Assembly (NCBI GenBank): GCA_030432775.1
Contig: JAUILO010000087.1
Coordinates: forward strand, 1 to 10,497
DNA: 10,497 nucleotides
Source of the DNA: Alphaproteobacteria bacterium
GTDB taxonomy: Bacteria; Pseudomonadota; Alphaproteobacteria; Micavibrionales; Micavibrionaceae
Direction of reading: 5' to 3'
The position numbers were made by a program, and so were the translations under genes. Position 1 is the first letter of the stretch. Each line of letters begins with the position of its first letter. Positions 1 through 6,863 of the stretch are shown in pieces. A model generated the notes under the pieces. The model did not search any database, had not been told where the DNA came from, and saw only the letters and a program-made list of their open reading frames with translations.

Positions 1-366
1 TTTACAAGCTGGCTATACCGCATAGTCATTAACAGCGCCATTGACTGGCAGCGCAGCCATAAAAACCATAATGATCATAAAAACACAGAAGACGAACATC
101 TATCCAGTACGGCCAGCTCTCCGGAGGGTGATCTATATATGAAAGAGATCATGACGCAGATCAACGATCTGCCTGAAAAAGAGAAAACCGCACTACTTCT
201 GACATCCAGCGAAGGTTTAAGCCATAAGGAAGTTTCGGTCATTATGGAGTGTAAGGAAAGCACGGTATCCTGGTATATCCACGAAGCGCGCAAGAAGCTA
301 ACCAATACACTAGATATAAAAGAAAACCACAAAACAGGGAATAAAAAGGAGCAAGGCCATGGATGA
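1..366 (+). CDS. ECF-family RNA polymerase sigma factor, 3' part (5' end outside window)
   Basis: The frame is open from base 1 and ends at TGA 364-366. The first residues, FTSWLYRIVINSAIDWQR, match the end of sigma region 2 in ECF sigma factors (the usual F..WLyrI..N...D..R pattern). A polar, His/Ser-rich linker follows, then a sigma-4 region: LPEKEKTALLL, then GLSHKEVSVIM and ESTVSWYIHEARKKL, which form the helix-turn-helix expected to read the -35 element. The protein directs RNA polymerase to a specific stress or envelope regulon. Only about 121 residues are visible; ECF factors are usually 170-200, so roughly a third is missing. An in-frame ATG at 139 is internal, because the homology extends upstream of it. 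The last 8 bases overlap the VWA gene, implying translational coupling and joint control. The regulon and the subgroup cannot be read from this fragment. Confidence 0.88.
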   Translation, partial: FTSWLYRIVINSAIDWQRSHKNHNDHKNTEDEHLSSTASSPEGDLYMKEIMTQINDLPEKEKTALLLTSSEGLSHKEVSVIMECKESTVSWYIHEARKKLTNTLDIKENHKTGNKKEQGHG

Positions 367-2536
367 TAAAAAGCTCGACGATATTCTCAAGAACATGAAG
401 ATTCCACAGCCCGATGAGAACGCGAAAAAGCGCGCTATCAACCTGTCTATGGCAGAATTTCAGGCAAATTCACAAAAAAACAACAAAAATGAAAATAATT
501 TCCAAGGATTATCATTCTTGGCTCGTCTTATGGGTAAATCCAACAAACAAAAAAGGACGGATCCCATGAAAAAACGCACAATATACACAGGTATGGCCAC
601 AGCAATGGCCGTTATACTCGTTGCAGGAGTTACCATGCAGCAAAGCAATTTTACTTTCCAACAAGAAACGCAAAAATCATTCATCAAAACAGCAAGTGAG
701 AGCGACCAATCACACATAACAGATTCGCAGCCTTTAATAGCCCCTGCGGATAAGCTCCAATCACCAAACCTGCACGACGAAAGACGGAATCGAGCAGAGA
801 TGGAAAGCCCGGCTCTGCCGCAAGATCAATACGGCAGAAAGGAGCCGAACGGCCAGCCAAAAGGAGATAATGCGCGTCATAATAAAAGCAGCACTATAAC
901 GCCCGCACCCACTTCAAGCGTTTCTCCACAACGTCTAGCGCAAATACCTGAATCCGAAGGCCGGGCATCAGTCCTGAAAGAAAAGAAAATAGCCGGAGAT
1001 ATCGCCGCATCACCTATGGTTAGCATGGAGTATGCTGATATAGACCAAGCCGATCTATTTTCACCACAGCAATATAAAGATGTTGGCCGTGATGATTTCG
1101 AAGATTTCAAAATCAACCCTATTAAACTCGTCAGTGAAGAGCCTGTATCAACCTTTTCCATTGATGTCGACACCGCATCATATTCCTTTGTGCGCAGACA
1201 GCTTAATCACGGCGTATTGCCGCAAAAAGATGCGATACGTGTCGAAGAAATGATCAATTATTTCGATTACAACTATCCGCTTCCCCAGACACGTGAGCAG
1301 CCATTCCAAGCAAGCGTCACAGTAACCGACAGTCCGTGGGCAGAGGGTAAAAAACTAATGCATATCGGCATTAAAGGCTATGATATTGATCCGGCAGTTG
1401 CAAAACCTGCGACCAATTTGGTTTTCTTGCTTGATGTCTCCGGCTCTATGAATAATCAGGATAAACTGCCTTTGGTTATCAACTCGCTTAAATTATTACT
1501 CGGACAGCTCGAGCCAAATGACACTGTCGGTATCGTTGTTTACGCCGGTGCAGCGGGCACAGTTCTTGAACCGACAAAAGTAAGCGATAAAGGTAAAATC
1601 ATCGCAGCGCTTGATAAATTAAGTGCAGGCGGCTCAACAGCAGGAGCACAAGGTATTCGCCTTGCCTATGAACTGGCCGAGAGCAACTTTAACAAAGAAG
1701 GCGTAAATCGGATTATTCTTGCCACAGATGGCGATTTTAACGTGGGCATTACAGATCGTGACGAGTTACAGGACTTTGTCGAACGCAAACGTGAAAGCGG
1801 TATATTCTTATCCGTACTCGGTTTTGGCCAAGGCAATTTAAATGACCACACAATGCAAGTGCTTGCACAGAACGGTAATGGTGTCGCCGCTTATATCGAC
1901 AATCTAAACGAAGCCAGAAAGGTTTTGGTCGAAGAAGCCACATCAACATTATTCCCCATCGCCAAAGATGTAAAATTACAAGTCGAGTTCAACCCGAACG
2001 CGGTTAGTGAATACAGATTGATCGGCTATGAAACACGCCACCTGAACCGTGAAGACTTCAACAACGACAAAGTAGACGCCGGTGATATTGGCGCAGGCCA
2101 TACTGTTACAGCGATTTATGAATTCACACCTGCCGGTGGCCCGGCAAGCATGGATGAACTGCGCTACGGCAAAAAGGCAGAGACTAAATCAGCCCCACAA
2201 AGCACCGATGAATACGCATTCCTGAAAATTCGATACAAATTGCCTAATGAGGACACTTCGACCCTTATGAGCCGTCCGGTTACAATCGCCGACGATATGA
2301 CATCAAAAGACGGTAAGCCGAGCGAAATCATTGCACAAGAAGCCGTATGGGCGACAGCTGTTGCGTCCTTTGCACAAATCCTGAAGGGCGGAGAATACAC
2401 AGGTGAGTTCAACTATGATGCTGTAATCAAAATGGCACAAGCGGCAAAGGGTGACGATCCATACGGTTACCGCGCCGAATTCATTCAGATGGTTCGCCTC
2501 GCGAAAAGTGCAGCAGCGATGCAAAGCGGAAGATAA
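359..2536 (+). CDS. YfbK-like VWA-domain membrane protein, sigma-factor partner
   Basis: A 725-residue protein starts at ATG 359, with AAGGAG at 346-351 (7-nt spacing). Residues 1-69 are polar and probably cytoplasmic. Residues 73-92 form one membrane helix, followed by a long low-complexity Pro/Ser/Gln linker. Residues about 245-345 (FSIDVDTASYSFVRRQL) match the domain that precedes VWA in the YfbK family. The VWA domain covers about 352-530 with a complete MIDAS: DVSGSM at 359-364, Thr427 in GGST, and Asp457 in ATDGD. About 540-715 resembles the C-terminal DUF3520 region (SRPVTI, EIIAQEAVWATAVASFA). VWA domains with MIDAS bind Mg/Mn and protein partners. The overlap with an ECF sigma gene suggests that the N-terminus holds the sigma factor at the membrane and the periplasmic VWA part senses a signal. 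That role is inference; the family assignment is firm. An in-frame ATG at 566 with its own Shine-Dalgarno could give a shorter product. Confidence 0.9.
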   Translation: MDDKKLDDILKNMKIPQPDENAKKRAINLSMAEFQANSQKNNKNENNFQGLSFLARLMGKSNKQKRTDPMKKRTIYTGMATAMAVILVAGVTMQQSNFTFQQETQKSFIKTASESDQSHITDSQPLIAPADKLQSPNLHDERRNRAEMESPALPQDQYGRKEPNGQPKGDNARHNKSSTITPAPTSSVSPQRLAQIPESEGRASVLKEKKIAGDIAASPMVSMEYADIDQADLFSPQQYKDVGRDDFEDFKINPIKLVSEEPVSTFSIDVDTASYSFVRRQLNHGVLPQKDAIRVEEMINYFDYNYPLPQTREQPFQASVTVTDSPWAEGKKLMHIGIKGYDIDPAVAKPATNLVFLLDVSGSMNNQDKLPLVINSLKLLLGQLEPNDTVGIVVYAGAAGTVLEPTKVSDKGKIIAALDKLSAGGSTAGAQGIRLAYELAESNFNKEGVNRIILATDGDFNVGITDRDELQDFVERKRESGIFLSVLGFGQGNLNDHTMQVLAQNGNGVAAYIDNLNEARKVLVEEATSTLFPIAKDVKLQVEFNPNAVSEYRLIGYETRHLNREDFNNDKVDAGDIGAGHTVTAIYEFTPAGGPASMDELRYGKKAETKSAPQSTDEYAFLKIRYKLPNEDTSTLMSRPVTIADDMTSKDGKPSEIIAQEAVWATAVASFAQILKGGEYTGEFNYDAVIKMAQAAKGDDPYGYRAEFIQMVRLAKSAAAMQSGR
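553..568 (+). promoter_or_regulatory. Possible internal ribosome binding site and in-frame start within the VWA gene
   Basis: AAGGA at 553-557 lies 8 nt before ATG 566, in frame with the gene. Starting there gives MKKRTIYTG followed by a hydrophobic stretch, which looks like a normal signal-anchor N-terminus without the 69-residue cytoplasmic part. The main start at 359 is also well supported, so this would be a second product, not a correction. The purine-rich match could be chance in an A-rich stretch. Confidence 0.35.
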
Positions 2537-2590
2537 CCTCTCCCTTTAACGCTTTCTTGGCCTAGGCGTGCCATAGCCAGAGTAATAAGA

Positions 2591-2623
2591 ACCCCGCGCA
2601 TATAGTGCGGGTTTCTTTGTTTT
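2591..2623 (+). terminator. Rho-independent terminator after the VWA gene
   Basis: CCCGC at 2593-2597 pairs with GCGGG at 2607-2611 across a 9-nt loop, and one extra C sits at the base of the stem. A T-rich tract (TTTCTTTGTTTT) follows at 2612-2623. It begins about 55 nt after the stop codon and probably ends the sigma/VWA transcript. Confidence 0.75.
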
Positions 2624-2665
2624 AAGCTGCAAAATGCAATGATTATTAATTTCTTAATATGAAAT

Positions 2666-2695
2666 TTGCTTTTTTTACATATCTCATGCTATAAA
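2666..2695 (+). promoter_or_regulatory. Putative sigma-70 promoter for the duplicated-domain protein
   Basis: TTGCTT at 2666-2671 and TATAAA at 2690-2695 are separated by 18 bp inside a very AT-rich stretch. Transcription would start near 2702 and leave an untranslated leader of about 108 nt before GTG 2810. The 325-bp gap between genes (2537-2861) holds only the upstream terminator, this promoter and the short leader frame. The -10 is good and the -35 matches four of six consensus positions. Confidence 0.45.
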
Positions 2696-2809
2696 GCCCA
2701 TAATATATAAGGTATTTATTAATTAATTTTATATAGTCTGACTAGGCAAGCACCGAACACATAAGCAAAAACAGCTTAGCAGACAGGTAATAATATTTAG
2801 GAGTGTAAC

Positions 2810-2911
2810 GTGACAGCAGGTTTTTCAGTAGCCAGTACGAACCCTTTACCATCAGAAGACGATGAAGAAGAGCGTAAAAAAACGACGCAAAATAGTACCT
2901 ACATTTCATAA
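2810..2911 (+). other. Short GTG frame that probably encodes the true N-terminus of the next gene, one frame off
   Basis: AGGAG at 2799-2803 sits 6 nt before GTG 2810, the best ribosome binding site in this region. The frame encodes MTAGFSVASTNPLPSEDD, then EEERKK, and stops at TAA 2909-2911. At the end of the EEERKK stretch the DNA has seven consecutive A (2876-2882). Dropping one A moves translation into the main frame of the 709-residue protein and gives a continuous acidic-to-basic join, ERKKRRKIVPTFHN. This could be a sequencing indel, a recent frameshift, or slippage on the A run. Alternatively it is a true overlapping leader peptide that couples translation to ATG 2862. Confidence 0.5.
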
Positions 2912-4991
2912 CACAACACGTCCGGGCGAGCCGGATGTTAATGATTTTTGGAAACTCGCCAGCGCTTTACAAACCGCGTATAAATCAGAAACGGCGATTA
3001 ACCGTTTCATGGCACCTGCCCCGGTCAAACTGGTTAAATCGACAGACACTGCGGATAATTCTGCACTTGGCGGGCATGCCGTACAAGTCAATGGCAGTCA
3101 AAACACTATTCATTTCGATATCGCAGGCCACGTTACAATTGATGTTACCAATATTGACGATCTATGCCGTGATGCCGCGCTGGCCGCTGCCGCAGTCGCC
3201 AGTAACCCGAAAGTTAAATCAGTCGAAGCCACAGGTTCCGACGAAGAAAAAGTTATCATGTTAATCGCAGCCCAAAATAACGGCGTGCATGTTGATAACG
3301 CCGCCGAAATTAACGAAATTGATCCAGCAATACGCCAAAGCGCAATAGCACGCTGGCACAATTACCAGCGTAGCGTCGGCATTGCCAGCATTACACCAAG
3401 TGATGCCGCCGAAGCGTTAGACGCTCCTATTGGTGTTATCGCATCAAAATTCACCAGTGCTGATAATGAAAAGGCCGCGCAAATTCAAGCAGATCTAATC
3501 ACATTGGTTCAGGCCGAAGAAAATAAACGCCTGAAAGATCCGCTTCCACGCTTCCGTGGCAATCTGGATGCCAAAGGATTGAAAGAAGATAAAATTGCCG
3601 AGCTAAAAGCACAGGCAAAAATCAAACCTGAAGAAACACAGGCCGCCCGCGCGCTTGTAGATTCAGGACAAGGCGTCCCCGAAGGCGTGCCTAAATTCGG
3701 CCAGATCCTTGAAGCCAATAACCTGATTGACCCACAAGTTAAAGACGCGCTTTTACTGGCACAGGCCGCCAGCAGAACACTGGATATAGCAGAAAGAATT
3801 AATAGCGGGAAAATTTCCCCTGCAACACAGGAGGATGTTCAAAAAACAGCAACCAGTCCAATGTTTGGTATGGTTGGCCGTTTTCCGGATGAATCTGCAG
3901 ACCTTGTTCATGCACAGGCCACAGGCGCACAGGCTGCGCTTTACGAAAAGCAAATCGGTGCTGGTATGTTCCCACAAAAAGGGCCGCCTAAAATTGCCAA
4001 AGGCTTCCATAAATCAGCCATTGAGTCATTGGAAGTCGCAAGACACAAATTATTCGAACTGGGCGAAGAACGCGCGGCAAGAACACTTGATATCCGCCTG
4101 AACAGCTATAAAAATGCTGCTGAAGCATCCGCGCCCGCCGGTACAGCAAGAAAAGCGCCTGAATCAGTCATCGTAAGCCAGATCGAGCGCACAAGCACAG
4201 CAAACGGCATTGATGCCACACAGGTCAAATCATTACTCAGTGCGCCCATAGGCGTTATCGCAGCACAATTTGCCAATATTAACGGCGAAGATGCTGCCGC
4301 TATTCAGGCAGATTTATTGGCATTATTACAAGCCGAAGCGCAAGGCCGCCTCAGTGAGCCTCTACCGCGTTTCAAAGACGCGCTTGATGCAAAAGGGCTC
4401 AAACAAGACAAAATCGCCGCCCTAAAAACCGAAGCAGACATCACAGACGAAGAAATTGCCGCCGCGCGCGCAGTGGTCGATTCTGGCCAAGGCGTGCCGC
4501 CAGAACTGCCCAAGCTCGGACAGATTTTAGAAAGTTATGGTTTTATCGCCCCTGAACTCAAAGATGTTCTACTCACAGCACAGGCCGCTGCCCGTACACT
4601 AGAAACGGCCGCACGCATTAACACCGGCAATGTCGAGCCATCAACCGAGGCTGATGTATATGCCACCGCAAGCAGTAACATGTTTGGCATGATTGGCCGT
4701 TTCCCGGATGAATCCGCCGACCTTGTACAGGCACAAGCAACAAACGCCCGCATTTCTGTATATGAGCAGCAAATTGGCTCAGGTATGTTACCTGAAAAAG
4801 GGCCACCTAAAATTGCAAAAGGTTACGAAAAAGCTGCGATTGAATCGCTTGAAGTCGTTCGTCACAAATTATCAGAACTTGGCGAAGCTAACGCTGTTGC
4901 AGCATTGGATGCTGTTCTTGATAGTTACGAAGCTCCAAAGGAAAAACCTGCGGCGCAGGCTCCTGCCACGCCAGGTGCCAAACCACAATAA
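2862..4991 (+). CDS. Unknown 709-residue cytoplasmic protein with a large tandem duplication
   Basis: I do not recognise a named family for the whole protein. It has no signal peptide or membrane segment. Residues about 74-150 (VTIDVTNIDDLCRDAALAA, then TGSDEEK, then GVHVDN) resemble the LPD7-type segment of large polyvalent proteins and some relaxases, a weak match by eye. Residues 159-417 and 434-690 are two copies of one helical, Ala/Gln-rich unit, about 60% identical by eye. Each contains APIGVIA, a LPRF..LDAKGLK.DKIA.LK stretch, VDSGQGVP, MFGM.GRFPDESADLV, and KGPPKIAKG before AIESLEV.RHKL.ELGE. The tail is Pro/Ala-rich. The start is doubtful: ATG 2862 has only a weak AGAAG upstream, while GTG 2810 has a strong site but is out of frame. 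The gene appears monocistronic, with its own promoter and terminator. Function is unknown; the repeated helices suggest binding or scaffolding. Confidence 0.8.
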   Translation: MKKSVKKRRKIVPTFHNTTRPGEPDVNDFWKLASALQTAYKSETAINRFMAPAPVKLVKSTDTADNSALGGHAVQVNGSQNTIHFDIAGHVTIDVTNIDDLCRDAALAAAAVASNPKVKSVEATGSDEEKVIMLIAAQNNGVHVDNAAEINEIDPAIRQSAIARWHNYQRSVGIASITPSDAAEALDAPIGVIASKFTSADNEKAAQIQADLITLVQAEENKRLKDPLPRFRGNLDAKGLKEDKIAELKAQAKIKPEETQAARALVDSGQGVPEGVPKFGQILEANNLIDPQVKDALLLAQAASRTLDIAERINSGKISPATQEDVQKTATSPMFGMVGRFPDESADLVHAQATGAQAALYEKQIGAGMFPQKGPPKIAKGFHKSAIESLEVARHKLFELGEERAARTLDIRLNSYKNAAEASAPAGTARKAPESVIVSQIERTSTANGIDATQVKSLLSAPIGVIAAQFANINGEDAAAIQADLLALLQAEAQGRLSEPLPRFKDALDAKGLKQDKIAALKTEADITDEEIAAARAVVDSGQGVPPELPKLGQILESYGFIAPELKDVLLTAQAAARTLETAARINTGNVEPSTEADVYATASSNMFGMIGRFPDESADLVQAQATNARISVYEQQIGSGMLPEKGPPKIAKGYEKAAIESLEVVRHKLSELGEANAVAALDAVLDSYEAPKEKPAAQAPATPGAKPQ
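3336..4112 (+). repeat. First copy of the intragenic ~775-bp tandem duplication
   Basis: This segment encodes residues 159-417 of the 709-residue protein. It aligns almost without gaps to 4161-4931, apart from about 2 residues of length difference near its start. Conserved landmarks are APIGVIA, VDSGQGVP, RFPDESADLV and KGPPKIAKG. Confidence 0.9.
4161..4931 (+). repeat. Second copy of the intragenic ~775-bp tandem duplication
   Basis: This segment encodes residues 434-690. A linker of about 16 residues, rich in Ala and Pro, separates it from the first copy. The protein similarity (about 60% by eye) with clear codon divergence points to an old duplication, not a recent one or an assembly artefact. 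Confidence 0.9.
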
Positions 4992-5010
4992 TGTGTTGAA
5001 TAAACACAAT

Positions 5011-5040
5011 ACATGTAAACTGGACATGTAAACTGGACAT
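5011..5040. repeat. 13-bp tandem repeat, 2.3 copies
   Basis: The unit ACATGTAAACTGG occurs at 5011-5023 and again perfectly at 5024-5036, followed by ACAT. It lies 20 bp after the stop codon of the duplicated-domain gene and before its terminator. Each copy contains ACATGT, a 6-bp palindrome. No function is evident. Confidence 0.85.
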
Positions 5041-5080
5041 AAACGCAAAAGCGAACAACAAAACAATATTGATATTAAAC

Positions 5081-5110
5081 AAAGCCCCATATTTATTACG
5101 GGGCTTTTTT
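5081..5110 (+). terminator. Strong Rho-independent terminator, possibly bidirectional
   Basis: AAAGCCCC at 5081-5088 pairs perfectly with GGGGCTTT at 5100-5107 around an 11-nt loop, and the T run continues to 5110. On the minus strand the hairpin is followed by TTTGTTT, so it could also end the convergent minus-strand gene that stops at 5175. Confidence 0.85.
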
Positions 5111-5174
5111 ATTACGGTGACTCTATTTTGCCATAAAGTCTATTCTACATTGAAACTTAAGGAAGATTTACCGC

Positions 5175-6161
5175 TTATTTCATTTTTGGCTTTGATGCGG
5201 GCTGCGCCGGAAAATCAAGATCCAGCGTCATTTGTGCCGGCTTAGGCTCTTTCCAGTAACTATCATCGATCGGTGTAATTTGCTTTTGATCAATGATGTG
5301 CAAATAGGCCTGTGTATTACGCCCCTTATTATCCGGCGTACCGATACGGTTTTGAATAAAATCCGGCACAAATGGACGGGCACTGACTAAAAACGTACCG
5401 CGCATATTCGATCTGATCTTGGCGGCAATTTCATCATTTTCGGCGACAAGAACAGGCGCAAGGCGAACGCGATGTCCGGCAGCGGTTGCAAATTGATACG
5501 CACACTGGAAACGTGCTTTACCGGCTCTATTACGATCAATTGCGTAAATCGGGCTTACCACAGCCAGAATGCTTGATTCCTTCTCATCAATTGCCGTTGC
5601 GGCATCATAGATGCGTTTATAGTTATCAGGTTCTGTAATGACTTCGGACCATGGGTAAGAACGTCCCTGATAATCCAGATATAAATTATCAAGTGCCGGA
5701 TGTTCTAACGAGCCAAATTGGCCTTCCAAAAACTTAACCATCACCTCAAGCGATCCAACAGATTTCTTGCCTGTATTACCAATAGCAGCTTCCCTTTGAA
5801 TACGGGTAAAACGGCCATGGCGCGGGTTTTTATCGGTAAAATGTGAGCCCATCGGGAAATTAATACGCAGGAAATATTTCCCTTCTTTCATAAAGCTGAC
5901 ATCACTTCTGTAGCTTGCGATCGCTTCATAATCATATGCACAGCCCTCGCGATGTTCACTGCTGGGGTTGCGCGCAAAAGTCGGGTCGACTTCTCTGGTG
6001 TTTTCATCACGTTTATATGATTTCTTCCAATGAAATTTAGCGCCACATTCAGGGTCAAGGCAGCAATATTGCTTGGCATAGCGCGTTTCTTCGCTTACTT
6101 CCTTGGAGGAGATAACCCCTAAATACTCACCGTCAAAATCTAAAGCTCTGACTTTTTTCAT
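5175..6161 (-). CDS. Unknown protein with a CoiA-like Cys/His zinc-binding N-terminus
   Basis: The protein has 328 residues from ATG 6161. A GTG at 6170 would add MFL, but GAGAG (plus-strand 6172-6176) is almost adjacent to that GTG and about 10 nt from the ATG, so I prefer the ATG. Near the N-terminus, YCCLDPECGAKFHW is followed about 30 residues later by SSEHREGCAY. With Cys34 and Cys39, then His70 and Cys74, this makes a plausible zinc site. The same layout (Cys pair, then a His/Cys pair) occurs at the start of CoiA-like and related nuclease-associated proteins. The remaining 250 residues have no motif I can name and no signal peptide or membrane helix. I see no clear PD-(D/E)XK nuclease core, so I call no enzymatic activity. 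It stands alone, converges on the upstream gene and has a near-consensus promoter. Existence as a gene is firm; function is unknown. Confidence 0.82.
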   Translation of the reverse strand: MKKVRALDFDGEYLGVISSKEVSEETRYAKQYCCLDPECGAKFHWKKSYKRDENTREVDPTFARNPSSEHREGCAYDYEAIASYRSDVSFMKEGKYFLRINFPMGSHFTDKNPRHGRFTRIQREAAIGNTGKKSVGSLEVMVKFLEGQFGSLEHPALDNLYLDYQGRSYPWSEVITEPDNYKRIYDAATAIDEKESSILAVVSPIYAIDRNRAGKARFQCAYQFATAAGHRVRLAPVLVAENDEIAAKIRSNMRGTFLVSARPFVPDFIQNRIGTPDNKGRNTQAYLHIIDQKQITPIDDSYWKEPKPAQMTLDLDFPAQPASKPKMK

Positions 6162-6256
6162 TAAAAACACACTCTCATGATGTTTGCGCCTTTATAGCTA
6201 TTTTCTTATATATATCAAACATTATACGCAGTTCCGCCTGACTATAAGTTCGGAGT

Positions 6257-6286
6257 TTTATACATTAATTTATAGCGTTATGTCAA
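6257..6286 (-). promoter_or_regulatory. Near-consensus sigma-70 promoter for the minus-strand gene
   Basis: Read on the minus strand, TTGACA (plus 6281-6286) and TATAAA (plus 6257-6262) are separated by 18 bp, giving a leader of about 90 nt. A second minus-strand -10, a perfect TATAAT, lies at plus 6221-6226 but has a weak -35. Confidence 0.6.
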
Positions 6287-6304
6287 ATAATTATTGCTAA
6301 TAAT
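6286..6304. promoter_or_regulatory. AT-rich palindrome cluster at the divergent promoter region, possible operator
   Basis: AATAATTATT (6286-6295) is a perfect palindrome, and ATTATT (6290-6295) also pairs with AATAAT (6299-6304) across GCT. The cluster abuts the -35 of the minus-strand promoter and lies upstream of the Cys-rich genes. The repeated AATAAT hexamers loosely resemble Fur-type iron boxes, but palindromes are common by chance in DNA this AT-rich. Confidence 0.3.
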
Positions 6305-6346
6305 GCACTGCCTGTAACCTAAACTCGCTTTAAGAGAGATTTAAAA

Positions 6347-6373
6347 TGTAACCCTGCGCAAATCACGACGAAT
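6347..6373 (+). promoter_or_regulatory. Weak ECF-type promoter candidate upstream of the Cys-rich genes
   Basis: TGTAACC at 6347-6353 is followed after 15 bp by CGAAT at 6369-6373, the general shape of an ECF sigma promoter (AAC-containing -35, CG-containing -10). A second TGTAACC is at 6313-6319. A TATAAA at 6416-6421 is an alternative housekeeping -10 without a good -35. The 283-bp divergent gap otherwise holds no gene that I can see. Confidence 0.2.
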
Positions 6374-6453
6374 ACTATAGCAACTGTCTCTAAGCAAATA
6401 CCTGCGGGCAGTCTTTATAAACAAAACAAAAACATTCGTGAAGGAACGATAAA

Positions 6454-6741
6454 ATGACAATGAAAAAAATCATCAAAGCCAATAAAGGCAAAGCTACAGC
6501 CGCCGTTTTAACTGCAATTGCAGCAGCTACAATCACCGCAACACCGGCTTTTGCATCATGCGGCGCTTACAGCCCCTGTTCCGGTTATCACCAAAACAAG
6601 AAAAAGGGCACATGCGCGGCAAAAAATAAGGCTGCACACCCATGTCACCCTTGCAAAGCGGCAAACCCCTGTAAAGCTGCACACCCTTGCAGCCCATGCA
6701 ATCCTTGTGCAGCTAAAAAAACGTATAATTTCAATGACTAA
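6454..6741 (+). CDS. Exported Lys- and Cys-rich miniprotein (HPC/NPC repeats)
   Basis: The protein has 95 residues. ATG 6454 follows AAGGA (6441-6445) by 8 nt; ATG 6460 is a second possible start. Residues 1-34 form a Sec signal peptide: basic KKIIKANKGK, a hydrophobic Ala/Thr core, and cleavage after AFA. The mature part of about 61 residues has nine cysteines (36, 42, 54, 64, 67, 73, 79, 82, 85). The C-terminal half is built of HPC/NPC tripeptides spaced by Lys-Ala-Ala, including CHPC, CSPC and CNPC. It is strongly basic. Such thiol-dense, exported, low-complexity proteins suit metal binding or post-translational modification at Cys; which one applies here is not known. It lacks the EGKCG motif of HvfA-type bufferins and is not a metallothionein family I recognise. 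The following gene is a paralogue with a near-identical signal peptide, so they arose by tandem duplication. Confidence 0.82.
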   Translation: MTMKKIIKANKGKATAAVLTAIAAATITATPAFASCGAYSPCSGYHQNKKKGTCAAKNKAAHPCHPCKAANPCKAAHPCSPCNPCAAKKTYNFND

Positions 6742-6863
6742 GTGGAATTACACCGCAAAAAACAGGTATTATGACTATGCAAATAGCCGCTTGCCAACTT
6801 TGTTTTTTAAGTGGATACTTCTTACCGATTAACGAATATTCATGTTTCAAAAGGAGACACAAA

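Noticed and set aside
2935..3264. Second plus-strand frame inside the duplicated-domain gene
   Set aside because: It overlaps a longer frame whose duplicated, conserved protein sequence proves coding; its own product shows no recognisable features.
6771..6863. Upstream in-frame extension of the second Cys-rich protein to ATG 6771
   Set aside because: It lacks a ribosome binding site and would bury the signal peptide, whereas ATG 6864 has AAGGAG at 7-nt spacing and matches the start of the paralogue.
6742..6863. Terminator between the two Cys-rich genes
   Set aside because: A T6 run at 6803-6808 is not preceded by a convincing stem (only about 4 bp), so co-transcription is more likely.
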